Origin: Lobulomyces angularis
Taxonomy: Eukaryota > Chytridiomycota > Chytridiomycetes > Lobulomycetales > Lobulomycetaceae
Length of the DNA stretch: 56,411 nt
Assembly: GCA_027604685.1 (NCBI GenBank)
Contig: JADHYX010000072.1
Coordinates: forward strand, 3,318-59,728
Reading direction: 5' to 3'
The notes beneath the pieces were generated by a model. It saw only the letters and a list, made by a program, of their open reading frames with translations, did no database searches and was not told the origin of the DNA. Positions 39,374 to 50,160 of this stretch are shown piece after piece. Each line of letters begins with the position of its first letter. Position 1 is the stretch's first letter. Both the position numbers and the translations under genes were made by a program.

Positions 39374-40017
39374 TTTTCTTATATTTATTCTTTCTAATAT
39401 GTAACGAAATTAATAGAATAAAACGAGATAACCACTCCAACTGTCGTGTATTTAGTAAAGTAGTTTATAGAATAATTAAAAGTAAATAAATCTAAAGTAT
39501 TTATAATTGTAAGATTGTTTATGTTAGAACTTGGTGATACAAATCAATTACAACTCATCTTTCTTCTTGAAAGTTTTTGGTCATAAAATAAAATTAAAAT
39601 TAAAGGGATTACCTTGAACCATTTAAACGTGCAAAATGTATCAATTAATGAAACGTTATGAATTATTCTCAATAAAGAGGAAGACATTCAATTTTGTTGA
39701 ATTTGTTAAGGACAATAAAATTACTTGAAACAATAAAAACCAAAGAAATGTTTAATAGAACAGAAGTTAAGGGATATCATTAGTATACGATAATACTGTA
39801 ATTTTTGATAAAATTAAAGGATTTGAAGAAGGGGAAATCAGAACAAGACCTTGGTTTTTGATTTTAAATTTTATTTTTCTTTTTTACATCTTTTTTTCTT
39901 TTTGTATAAAGTTTAAAAAAAAAAGTAAGAAAAATAAAATAATAATCATATTACTTTTTTTTTTTTAACTAATTATCTGGAATATATCTTTCATTATTTT
40001 TATTTTTTTATAATTTT
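39374..40017. other. Intergenic, 5' flank of the CHD gene
   Basis: AT-rich sequence with no gene or distinct motif found. Confidence 0.5.
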
Positions 40018-40278
40018 TTAATATTTTCTATAATAATTTAAACCATCTTCAATTAGATCTCTTATATCTTCGTCTTCTATCTTTTTTATATTAAACTTTC
40101 TTTTATTTATTTGTTTACGATTTCCATTTATAAAATGAAGTAACTTTGCCAAACGTAAATTAACGGATTCATCATCAATACAAAAAAAATTATGAAGATT
40201 ACTGAGTAATAATGCTAACTTTTTACTACTGCATTTTGTCAATTCAAATTCAAAATAGGTATCCTTTGGTAAAAACAT
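40018..40278 (-). CDS. Small hypothetical protein, uncertain
   Basis: An 86-codon open frame, charged and varied enough to be coding (CSSKKLALLLSNLHNFF, NIKKIEDEDIRDLIEDGLNY). The frame also stays open upstream of the ATG to about 40310, and the ATG is preceded by CAGGTAACTCAAATT, so it could be a last exon of a larger gene. I recognise no family. It could equally be a chance or dying ORF in a gene-poor stretch. Confidence 0.3.
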   Translation of the reverse strand: MFLPKDTYFEFELTKCSSKKLALLLSNLHNFFCIDDESVNLRLAKLLHFINGNRKQINKRKFNIKKIEDEDIRDLIEDGLNYYRKY

Positions 40279-40867
40279 AATTTGAGTTACCTGTATTAAG
40301 TCAAGTTGTAAAAATTATCTGAATCAATGGAAGGAACACAAGAGTCATTCGTTAGTATCGTTTGATGAGCAATCATCTTTTTTTTTTTCCCCAATTTTTT
40401 ATAAAAAAAGAAAAAAATTATTTAAACTAAAACCTGGATTAATATGTTAAAAGTATAATTTTAAAAAATGTTCATTTTACTGTTAAAATTGAATTCATTA
40501 GTTGTTTTTCTTCTTGTAAATGCTCTCTTAATAAAATAACCAAATTTGATTGTTACTTAAAACTTAAAACCCTAATTCTTGTTTTAAAGAAGAAAAAGTA
40601 AAAAAATTTCATTAAAATTTGAACTTTAAACTAATCCTTTAATCGAAAGCAACATTATGTTAATATTTTAATGAATTTGAAAAAAAGGAAGCGTTGACCC
40701 ATGAATCTACCTAAATGGAATATAATTTCACAGAATTCGATATATTACTTTAATTGACTTTTCTTTAAATTCAATTAAATAAAATAATAAATCATTACCA
40801 GAACAAAGTCGTTCTTTACAGATTAGTAAGTCTTAAAAACTGAATTTATTTCTTGCACTGACTGTAA

Positions 40868-41460
40868 ATGGCTAAGAAAACATTGTTTGTAGAAATTAAA
40901 TAAATAAAAAGGTATCATTAAAAACTCAATTTTTAAATTTCAGAAGTTATTGGTCTTGAATAATCAACCAAAAGTCAGGAGATTTGATTTAACCTCAACT
41001 GAATTTGAAGATTTAATGTGTTTGATTGGCTCTGTAATGTTTGATATTGGACAAAGATAGATGAGGTCTGGAGCGAAGATGAGTTTACGGAAGTTGTCCG
41101 AAGAGTCAAAGAATATGATGTTATTCTTGGATTACCGTTAACACATGGGCAGCTGATAGGTAACCAATTTCTTTCTTTAGTGCTTATTTTTTGTTAATCA
41201 GGGTTGCTGTTAATTTAACGTGAGTCCAAAACGCAACTTTTACTCATCTGTGTGTAAACGACATGGTAAAAATTGTCAATCTGAAACACACTAATTTGAG
41301 TTATAAGGAAGCTTATTCAAAACTGCAGAAGCTTTGAAAGAGGAGGTGACAAAGAATGGATGTGAAGAAACTGATCCCAGAGTTTTTTAAAATAAAATAC
41401 ACTCAGAACTTACTGAAAAAAGTCAACAACTACAGAACTCAAAATGATATAAATGCTTAA
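40868..41460 (+). pseudogene. Decayed unrecognised gene, plus strand
   Basis: Reads like a broken gene. ATGGCTAAGAAAACATTGTTT is followed by a plausible intron (GTAGAAAT to TTTCAG at about 40943), then KLLVLNNQPKVRRFDLTSTE, then a stop. A second frame continues with KIDEVWSEDEFTEVVRRVKE and LGLPLTHGQLIG, and later KRNFYSSVCKRHGKNCQSE and EALKEEVTKNGCEETDPRVF, each broken by stops. Codon use and composition look coding but frames shift at least twice. Family unknown. Confidence 0.4.
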
Positions 41461-41550
41461 TATCTTTTTTTTGGGTTATTGTTTGAATGCCTTTATTTAG
41501 CAAAGGAAATTGTCATGGTTAATTTTTCCCAAAGTATTTATAATTTAAAC

Positions 41551-41940
41551 TAATTTTGTCCAAAAAGTTCTACTAGCATCTTCCCATAATTCTTTAGTAC
41601 CTATTGTAACATCAATATCCCAACCACCAAAGTTTTTAAGTTGTCATTTCTTTATCTCAAAAGTTCTCATCGAACATTTTAGATTCATCCAATATAAAAA
41701 AACCTTTGGAATTGCCAAAGTTTCCTTAATATAAACATCCTTTACATGATTTAAGTATTCTTTATTATTTATTATGTAACTTTAACTAAAAAGCACAACA
41801 TGTTGTTTATATTATATTATAAAATATACTATTTTAAATACCTCTCGAGCATAAATTAAATGGTCCATGGTTTCTTGTGTCTGATTTAATATCAACTCCT
41901 TTAACTTTGTTTTTAGGCAAATTCATTTCATAAATATCAA
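41551..41940 (-). pseudogene. Decayed unrecognised gene, minus strand
   Basis: On the minus strand, coding-like pieces appear in different frames: LPKNKVKGVDIKSDTRNHGP, then GNFGNSKGFFILDESKMFDE, then after a frame change QLKNFGGWDIDVTIGTKELW and EDASRTFWTK. Stops separate them. The GNxxGNxKGxFxLLD-like piece loosely recalls selenium-binding proteins, but I would not assign a family. Adjacent to the second FkbM gene. Confidence 0.35.
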
Positions 41941-42318
41941 ATTATCAAAGGAAAAATGAAATTTTTATAACCCTAAAACCCAATGTCAAATTTCTTTTTG
42001 CCAAAATGTAAAAAAATATACTGCCCAATACTAATAATGTGCCAAATTTTTTAATAAAAATTTTTGCAGTTTCGAAAACTTTGCAACTTCTATTTTTATT
42101 ATTAGTGGAATGTGAATGTTTATAAAGTAATCTTAACTAATCAAATTTAATTGATCAATAATAAAATTTTTGAAATTTTGAAAAATAAGGATGCTTTCAT
42201 TTTTGTCTAATAGTCACGTCAGCTGACTTTTAAATTTTATTTGTAGCTATCATTTTGAATTGAATAAAAAAAATGCTTTGGATTCTAATTCTAATAAAAT
42301 AAAAATATTATGCTTTGA

Positions 42319-43371
42319 TTATATTTTAAAATCTTTGAACTTTCTTAGATCACTTATTTGGGCTCTTCTAAACATTAAATCTCTGGTGTCATCAGCAACC
42401 TTATAGGACTTGAAAAATTCATAACCTAACAAGTATATTAATATTTCCGTTGTTTTCAATGCAAATTTATACCTCTCGATTCCATCAGCTGAATAATACC
42501 ATTCATCTTTTCTTGTTCCATAGTCAAGCATTCCACTTGAATGTAATCAATAACTACTTTCGTGAAGTCAAAGGCGGTTAAAACACTTAACTCTGAGCCT
42601 TCAGTATCAACTGACATCCAGTCAATTCTTCTGAAACCAGATTTTTCGATTACATCATTTAGAGTGTAACAAGAAACAGTAATAATTTTAGCGTTTTGAT
42701 TTTTCCTTTCTTTGGTGATATCATCTGCAATTCCATGCCAACCGCCAATTTGAGAAACAGCAAATTTTATCGATCCTGGCTTTGCACAAATAGCACCGTT
42801 TACTGTCAAAGAACCTTGATAAACAAAAATTATGAGTTCAAAAAGGTTTAAAAATAGAATTTTACCTGGTCTGTTAATAACCAATTCTTTATACTCAGCT
42901 TCCATCACCTCAACCATTAGCCCCTTCCAACCTAATGCCTTTTCAAAAAAATAAGTGTTACTTTGAGCAATTCCGTTTCTTGCGCCAAATTCAACAAAGA
43001 TACCTGGTCTTCCAAGGTTGTGGAAAAAGTTTTCGTACATATATTTATCTTGTCCATGTTGTGCTTTCAAAAAAACAGCCTAAATAAAACAATACCAATT
43101 TTTAGTTCATGAGCAAAAAACTTTTAAAAGTTACTTTTTCAGGACTAATTAACACATTTTCTTTATTAATCTTTTCTTGATAAGTTGAAAGTTGAAATTT
43201 TAATTGTTGAATTTCATTTTTTAAAATCTCATATTCTGTACTCTTTGATGATGATACTTGGAAATTTGAAATATTCATCATACAAAAAATGAAACCTGTA
43301 AAGGCAATTACACAAAAAATGGAAGCCAATGGTGAAATATTTCTTAGTTTTCCATTGTTGAGTTTAAGCAT
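42319..43371 (-). CDS. Type II membrane FkbM-family methyltransferase, copy 2
   Basis: Exons 43371-43135, 43079-42866, 42814-42473 and 42425-42319 give 900 nt, 299 residues. Signal anchor near residues 13-33 (SPLASIFCVIAFTGFIFCMM), a short coiled stem (EYEILKNEIQQLKFQLSTYQ), then the FkbM domain: HGQDKYMYENFFHNLGRPG, EFGARNGIAQSN, QIGGWHGIADD, DWMSVDTEGSE and ADDTRDLMFRRAQ. It aligns along its whole length with copy 1 at 13838-14963, yet its three introns fall at different places (before AVFLKAQ, after VINRPG, and in RGYEFF). Probably a lumenal sugar O-methyltransferase; substrate unknown. Confidence 0.88.
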
Positions 43372-43426
43372 CTAGTTTCTTTAAATTGTTTCAATTGAAT
43401 TTTGAATTATTTTTAAAGCTAAAATG

Positions 43427-43432
43427 TATATA
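43427..43432 (-). promoter_or_regulatory. Possible TATA box of FkbM copy 2
   Basis: TATATA in the sequence GCCTATATACATTTTAGC, about 55 bases upstream of the start codon at 43371. Given the base composition this could be chance. Confidence 0.3.
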
Positions 43433-44344
43433 GGCTTTTGAGGTTGCCTGTGGCTTATTGACAACAGAAAAATTTTGAATGTTCAAAAACTGTTTTTTTA
43501 ACAAAGATGGAAGCCACCATTAAGAAGTCCATAGATATCTATTTACACTTGTTAAACTCAAAACTGTGTTTTTTTCTGATATTTTCTGCTTAGACTGGAG
43601 AACGCTTACTTATAGTATCAGCTTGAGAATACTTATTATCACTTATATTATAAAAAAACTCTATTGAAAAATAATATTATTGTTTAATGAAAACATGTTG
43701 AGCAAAAATTGAGCTAAAGTAAAGTTTCTACTTTTCTAATCTCTTTCGATCCAATTTCATTTTTTATTCATTGTTTTTTAAGATGTTTGTTTGGGAAATC
43801 CAAACTTCTCTTTTCCTTTAAAAACTGGGTTGAGATTGTTGCTTTTTCTATTCGCTGTGGGATGAACTCAACAATAAATTAGAATCCTGTATTTAGGCAT
43901 ACTGTACCTGTCTGATAATCTTAAAACATAAGTATAATATTCTCTTTAAGTAATTCCGATGTAACAATATTAGCTATTTGAGGTTGAGTATAGTTTAAAG
44001 TACTGCTGAAGTTATGGTATCTTTGTCAATTTAAGTGATATAATGTGTATGGGAGCCTCATTTCAGGTTTTTTGACCATTCTTGCAAACAATCAATTATA
44101 TAAGGAAGTTTATTTGAATTTTGAATTTTTGGTGTCACTTAAAGTAAAAATTAAACCTTATAATTGCCACCAAAATAAAATTGCAAGCCCCCAAGTAATT
44201 CACGAGGCTTACAATTTTGTGCTTAAAAAATTGACCTTAATTGAAGTAATTAAACTTTTAATTAATATGATTAATATATCGTTTACCCATTGCTTTCCCC
44301 TAAACTAAGAGATTAAAATTCTCCGGGGCTAAATTCTCTTCAAC
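43433..44344. other. Intergenic, no supported gene
   Basis: About 900 bases between two divergent genes. An open frame at 44045-44308 (+) has AT-driven composition and no recognisable features; I do not call it a gene. Confidence 0.4.
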
Positions 44345-44350
44345 TATAAA
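44345..44350 (+). promoter_or_regulatory. Possible TATA box of the cysteine-rich protein gene
   Basis: TATAAA in TCTTCAACTATAAAACACTC, 86 bases upstream of the start codon at 44431, in a locally less AT-rich stretch than its surroundings. Confidence 0.45.
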
Positions 44351-44430
44351 ACACTCACAGAATTCCAACAATTCAATATCAGTTCAAATTTCTGAATTAT
44401 AACTTAAATAACCTTTATCAAAAATTACCC

Positions 44431-45470
44431 ATGAAATATTTTAAAGCTTTCTTACTATCTGCTTCAGCAATGGCTCTAGTAGCTGCCCTTCCAAGTCCTC
44501 AAGGCAATCAATTTATTACTGGACCATGTAGAAAATATTTTTATATAATAACTTATTGATTATTTTAGGTACTAATGATGATGATTGTGCATCTACTTGT
44601 TGTGAAACTAATCAAAATAAATGCAGGGCTGCTCTCTCTTGTAACATTAAAATTCATTTTGTTTATTTTCTAACTGTATTCTAGTAACACCTGGTGTGGA
44701 AAGTTGCAAAGATGGTAGAACTCCAAACTTTAATGGACCACAACCTAAATTCGATAATCTATTAACTGGCGGTGCTGCTGGTGGTGGTAATCGCAATAAT
44801 AACAATGCTGGAAACAACAATAACGCAGGGAATAACAATGCTGGAAACAACAATAACGAAGGGAATAACAATGCTGGCAATGTTGCACCTGGAAGTCAAT
44901 TTATTACAGGACCATGTAAGAAATAGTTTATATAAAAAGGTGCTGATTACTTTAGGTACTGCTGATGGTGACTGTGCATCTACTTGTTGTGAAACTAATC
45001 AAAATAAATGCAGGGCTGCTCTATCTTGTAACATTAAATTCATTTTGTTTATATTCTAACTGTGTTCTAGTAACACCTGGTGTGGAAAGCTGCAAAGATG
45101 GTAGAACTCCAAACTTTAGTGGACCACAAGCTAAATTCGATAATCTACTAACTGGCGGTGATAATGATGATGATGATGCTGCTGATGATGGTGATGATGA
45201 TGCCGATGACAATGCAGGAAATAATAATAATGCAGGAAATAACAATGCTGGTAACATTGCACCTGGAACACAATTTATTACTGGGCCTTGTAAGAAAAAC
45301 ATTATTTTATAATAAAACTCGAACTTTATATTTAATTTATAGGTACAAGTGATGCTGATTGTGCATCTCAATGCTGCGAACAAAACCAAAATAAATGCAG
45401 AGCCAAACTCTCCTTGGCGAGCAATGTAGAATTTTGTAAAGATGGCTTTACAACTAACTTTGGCAAATAG
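44431..45470 (+). CDS. Secreted cysteine-rich protein with three tandem repeats
   Basis: Exons 44431-44527, 44569-44640, 44685-44915, 44956-45027, 45071-45289 and 45343-45470 give 819 nt, 272 residues. A signal peptide (MKYFKAFLLSASAMALVAAL) leads into three modules of the form QFITGPC-TxDxDCASTCC-ETNQNKCRAALSL-xxxVESCKDGRTPNF. The six-to-seven-Cys pattern with DCASxCC resembles small secreted effector-like proteins of fungi (BAS2-like); that likeness is from memory and approximate. Repeats are joined by low-complexity linkers: the first is Gly/Asn-rich, the second begins Asp-rich. All introns are phase 1 and fall at the same two places in each repeat, and intron sequences themselves are similar, so the modules arose by recent tandem duplication. 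Likely extracellular; function unknown. Confidence 0.88.
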
Positions 45471-45686
45471 ATTAATAAATTTTTTTTTTTTGAATTTTGT
45501 TTTTTTACAATTAAAAAAGTATAAATAGTTGATATCTAGATGATATTTTGTAAAAATAAATTATATGAGCACATAAATGTATCTTTTATTTTCATCCTTT
45601 TTAAATTTGGAAAAAATTATTTTCCCGAGGGAGTTATTAATTTTTTTTTGGATTATCTTTATTTTTTATAAAAATTTGAGATTGTT

Positions 45687-46777
45687 ATGACTTTAAATGT
45701 GTTTAGCCATAAGTTACTAGAAGGAAAAATTGCCTTCATTACCGGTAAATACAAAATCACCTTTTGTTTTAATTATAAATTTTTTAGGTGGTGGATCTGG
45801 GATCTGTAAGGGTATAACTGAATCCTTTATGAGGTAACAATAAATAACTCTTTTAGCAACCATTTAATTTATATCAACACGAAAAAATTTAGACATGGTG
45901 CAAACGTGGCCATCACTTCTAGAAATTTACAAAAATTGGAAAAAGCTGCAACTGAATTGGAGCGAAAAACAGGAAAATCTTGTCTACCCATTAAAGCTGA
46001 CGTAAGAGATTTTGAAAGTGTAAAAAAAGCGGTCGAGTCCGTTATTGAAAAATATGGTAGATTGGATATATTAATTTGCGGTGCTGCAGGAAATTTTTTA
46101 AGTCCTGCTGCAGCTTTAAGTTCGAATGCTTTTAAAACAGTAATTGAAATAGATTTAATTGGAACATTTCATACTTGTAAAGCAGCGTTTCCATTTTTAA
46201 AGCATTCAAAAGGAAACATTATCAGTATTAGTGCTACTTTACATTACACTGGCACTCCGTTACAAGCACATGCTGTTGCAGCAAAAGCTGGTGTTGATGG
46301 ATTAACGAAAACTTTAGCAGTTGAATGGGGACAATATGGTATTCGAGTAAATGCTATAGGTAAAAGTTATTTTTTTCCTTTCTTTGATAATAATACAATA
46401 TTAGCACCTGGTCCTATAGAGGATACTGAAGGTTTTAGAAAACTTTCTCCTCCTAAGGAAATATTGAACGGGAAGAAAGAGATCACGGGAGGTAAAAAAA
46501 AGGAATTTGCAGTATTTATTTATTTTCATTTTCTATGTAATTAGTTGGTCCATTAAATACATTTGGGAAAATACAAGATATTGAATATGCTGCATTATAT
46601 CTTGCTTCTGAAGCTGGCAGGTATGTCAGTGGAAACATTTTAGTTGTTGATGGTGCAACATGGCTCGGGTATTAATAAAATATTGATAAAAAAATTTTTA
46701 TGAACCTTTTACATAGTGGAGATGAGCCCTTTAGAAGTACTTATCTCGCACACATAAAGAATGATTCAAAATTGTAA
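45687..46777 (+). CDS. Peroxisomal 2,4-dienoyl-CoA reductase (short-chain dehydrogenase)
   Basis: NADPH-dependent enzyme needed to beta-oxidise unsaturated fatty acids; DECR2/SPS19 type. Exons 45687-45744, 45788-45833, 45893-46359, 46405-46491, 46545-46668 and 46717-46777 give 843 nt, 280 residues. The Rossmann motif TGGGSGICKGI is followed by ANVAITSRN, LICGAAGNFLSPA and a hydroxyl/Lys region (HAVAAKAGVDGLTKTLA) in which the usual SDR Tyr is not at its place, as in other dienoyl-CoA reductases. APGPIEDTEGFRKLSP and VSGNILVVDGATWLG are typical of this subgroup. The last exon ends in Ser-Lys-Leu, a canonical PTS1 peroxisome signal. The two genes upstream and downstream are unrelated in function. 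Confidence 0.93.
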
Positions 46778-46903
46778 AAAAATTGTAGTTTATGTGTTTG
46801 AAAAATTTTATTTTCTAAAAAAGTTTACTTGTGAAAAGCATAAATACAAAATCTAAAAAAATTAAAATTTATATTATTTATTTGTACCATTTTTATTTAC
46901 TTT

Positions 46904-48375
46904 CTAATAATAACAAGGAATAAAATTAACTAAACCATCTTTTTCTGAAATTATCAACATACTGCCATTCTCATCAAAACCACCATTATGATTCCACAAT
47001 CTTCCAAATGAACAAGTTTTTTTACTTAGAAAATAATCTTCTCGATTTGAATTTATAACACTAGGTGGAGATCTGATAAACCCACTTTGAAATTATATAC
47101 AAAAAATATAAATGTTTTTTTAGTTATTAAAGATAAAAAAAATACATGAATTTAAACTTCATCAATCCAATAACCAAAACTTCAAAAACGGCGGTTAAAT
47201 TTGACTCTCCCTCGAAGCAAATACTTAATCTCTTTTCCTTGTAATCAAAACAAAAATTTCTAATAATCCCAAATACCTTTTCAGGAATGCTTACAAGACT
47301 TTCTGTCACTGAATCAATAGTTACTTCATCTTTTTCACCAGAAATATCAGTTTTTGATTTATTTATCACTCTATCAGTATAGTGAATAACTTGTTCAGAA
47401 AAACTCACAGGACTGAGTTCCTTAAATCTTTCAAGATTTTCTGAATCCATCTGAATGCCAAATAAAGATGAACTGAATTCTTGTGAAAATATGAAGCTGC
47501 TAGAGTCCTTTGTCCAGTAAAGATCCTAATAAAAATAAAAAAAGAATTAATATAAACTGTTTTTCTTTTGGAAAAACTACAGTTACAGCGGCATTTGGAA
47601 TAATTGAAACGAATTCCCAATTTTTGGTAGTATATAATCTAATAACTCCTTTCGTTGTCGCCTGTATCAAATATCTCCCATCCGGGGACCAGGCTAATAG
47701 CGCTGTAGCCTAATTAATATTTAATTGTTATCAAAACTGCTACTTAATTTACTTTTCCACCATATGGTTTCAAATAAAGACTTTCTTCTTTATTAACATC
47801 CCAGATTAAAACAGTAGTACCGTCAGTCGTCCCGCAAGCTAAGAAAGTCCTATAAAAACATTTAAATATAACAACATTCCGTTTCGTTACCCACAATTAG
47901 ACCAACTTAAACAGGTTATATTTTTTACATAAACATTATTGTCATTTAGAATTGTAGTTGTGAACTCAACATTTAAATTTTTAAACAAACAGACACCGTT
48001 ATCCGTTCCAACTGCTAAAATTGGATTACCAGTCGGATCAAATTCAAAACAGTAAATTTCCTGGAATTTATCAGAAGTTAAAATTAACTTGAATTTATTA
48101 TGTTCCTCTTCCTCATTTTCGTAGTGAGAATCTGCTAAAAAATGATGAAAATTTTTTATTAACACAATTTGATTAAAATTTTCTAGAAGTGCAACATAAT
48201 TTGAGTGTAAGTTAATTTTCGGTTTTATTCTGATTAACTTTTTTTTAAGATAAAAGCTCTGATTTTGCTTTTTTTTATTCACATTAAGATTATGATGTTT
48301 TGATTTTTGCTTTTCAACTAAAACTGTTACTTGTGAATTTGACGGAAAGTTGTTAATATCGAATGACGAAAGCAT
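46904..48375 (-). CDS. AAAS: Aladin-like WD-repeat nucleoporin
   Basis: Predicted seven-bladed WD protein of the nuclear pore, similar to aladin. The N-terminal ~110 residues are basic and divergent. WD blades include YCFEFDPTGNPILAVGTDNG, FLACGTTDGTTVLIWDVN, LLAWSPDGRYLIQATTKGVI and DLYWTKDSSSFIFSQEFSSS. The C-terminus has SGFIRSPPSVI and a final GLVNFIPCYY, matching the place of GFIRG and the closing strand in aladin. An insertion rich in Ser and charged residues lies around residues 290-350 (TDISGEKDEVTIDSVTES). Several short exons; coordinates are from the first ATG at 48375 to a TAG at 46904-46906. Other WD families remain possible, but the blade order fits aladin best. Confidence 0.7.
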
Positions 48376-48535
48376 TTTTTGTTTAACGAAGTCTTGCCAA
48401 ATTAATTATTTTGAAGTGTGAGGGTTTTCTAAAAAACTTTGATTTCAAAACTTCCAAACTTCAAAATCTTTAGTTGACATGTTGTGTTATAAACCCAATA
48501 AAATTTGTTTCTTTATTTGAAACCCCAAAAAAAAA

Positions 48536-49965
48536 ATGTACTGTAATTATCTTTATCAAGAAGTTCACTTTAGTCAGCAATATCTTAATAAACAAAAAAA
48601 GTTGCAAGAAAAACTTAATGATTTTGTTCCTGACTACAAGATCTTAAAAGAACCCGGAATTGAAGCAAAATTCAGCACTGATGAAAGATTATTCAACAAA
48701 GCGGTGGTCCCCAAGACTTTTGTTAGTAAAGATTCACCACCACTTTATGAACATCCACCAAACTACAGTTTTTTTCATCTTCCTTCTTTGATGGATTTTG
48801 ATACTCCCTCAGTTTTTTATGGTAACCCTCCTCAACACTTTTTTAATGAGGAACACCATTTGATGGGCTCAAAATATTTTAATTCTCCTGAAGTAGCGTA
48901 AGTATTTTATATTTTACACATTATTCAAATTTTTTTTTTATTTAGAACTGCGATACTTAAAGTTGGCACAAAAAAGTTTTATGTACATGCTGCACTTGTG
49001 ACACCTCACTCTGGTTATCTCAGAGATATCCTAAGTAAGTAGATTTAAAATTTTGTAATAAATTTATTTTCTATAAATTGATAGATTTTGACTATCAACC
49101 AAAACAAGTTGCTATTAATATCAAAACTAATTGGAGGTCATATTTTCACTTTGTCGAAGAGCCACGTTGTATGTTAAAGAGGAAAAGAACATCTGATTCA
49201 GAGGAGCCCAGTGAATTGAAGCTGATAAAAAAAAATTTAACTTCGTCAAATATTGAAAATAGAATTACTTTAAAAGCAAAGGAGGATTTCTTTTTGGAAG
49301 ATTACTACCCTGGAGGTTCAGCTGACGAAAAAAAAGTAATTTTATTAAAAGTACCACATCAACAATACTTTTCAATATTATTGAAATGGTGTTATAGCAA
49401 AAATAAAAAAGAACTTTTTGAAGAATTTGATTGTTTGGGGAATTATGATAGAGAATCAATTTACAAAATTATAGAATTGGCGAATTTTTTGCAACTTGCA
49501 GAAGAATTTTATGATCATGTTAGAGACTATTTTTTAGACAATGTCAACTATACCTTATGTAAGAATTTTAAAAAATTACAATCTTTTTATTTAATTTTCT
49601 TAGCCAGAAGCTTTCATTGCAAAATTATATCTGAATACCTATTCTCTTCCTATTTGACGTGTTCAAGTTGGAGTGATAGCGACAAATTGGCTTTCATTCT
49701 CTGGTGGTCAAGAAGTTTGGAGGATGATAAAAAATTGACACGAAAAGACGCGTATTGTGAAAATAAACATACGGATAACACAAAATTTCTTGATGATGTT
49801 CAAGGTTGCACGTGTGAACGAAATAAAAACGTTTGTAATCAACCCAGTGTGTCTTCTGTTAAAAATATAGTGAATTTATATGTTAACTTTAATAACTTGG
49901 ATGAAGAGTACTGTGCCGAGTTAAATCTACTTTTGCCAATTACTTTTCAAAAAATTATGCTTTAG
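48536..49965 (+). CDS. BTB/POZ-domain protein with an internal basic insertion
   Basis: Exons 48536-48897, 48946-49034 and 49085-49965 give 1332 nt, 443 residues. The first 120 residues are unrecognised, Pro/His/aromatic-rich. A BTB fold then begins (VGTKKFYVHAALVTPHSGYL), is interrupted by about 90 residues containing the nuclear-signal-like LKRKRTSDSEEPSE, and resumes (VILLKVPHQQYFSILLKWCY, IIELANFLQLAEEFYDHVRD). A BACK-like helical part follows. The last ~80 residues contain a small cluster of Cys (QGCTCERNKNVCNQ). BTB proteins often act as adaptors for Cullin-3 or in transcription; no partner can be inferred here. The insertion point, between the second and third BTB elements, is also an intron position. 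Confidence 0.75.
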
Positions 49966-50160
49966 GAAGATTTACAGTTTAAAATTTTATTAATTTTTTT
50001 CTTTTTTTTTGTGATTCTATTTCATTCTAAAAGTGTAGCAATATCTTATTTATGCCTTCCATTATAAAAATTAAAAATTTTACATAAACTTAATTTTGTT
50101 TTAATTACATTACAAAAATTTTTTCCAACCCATATACATTACTAAAAATTAGTAAAAAAA

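Noticed and set aside
44045..44308. 87-codon plus-strand open frame upstream of the cysteine-rich protein.
   Set aside because: Composition follows local AT bias, no domain, no intron signals, and nothing resembling a known family.
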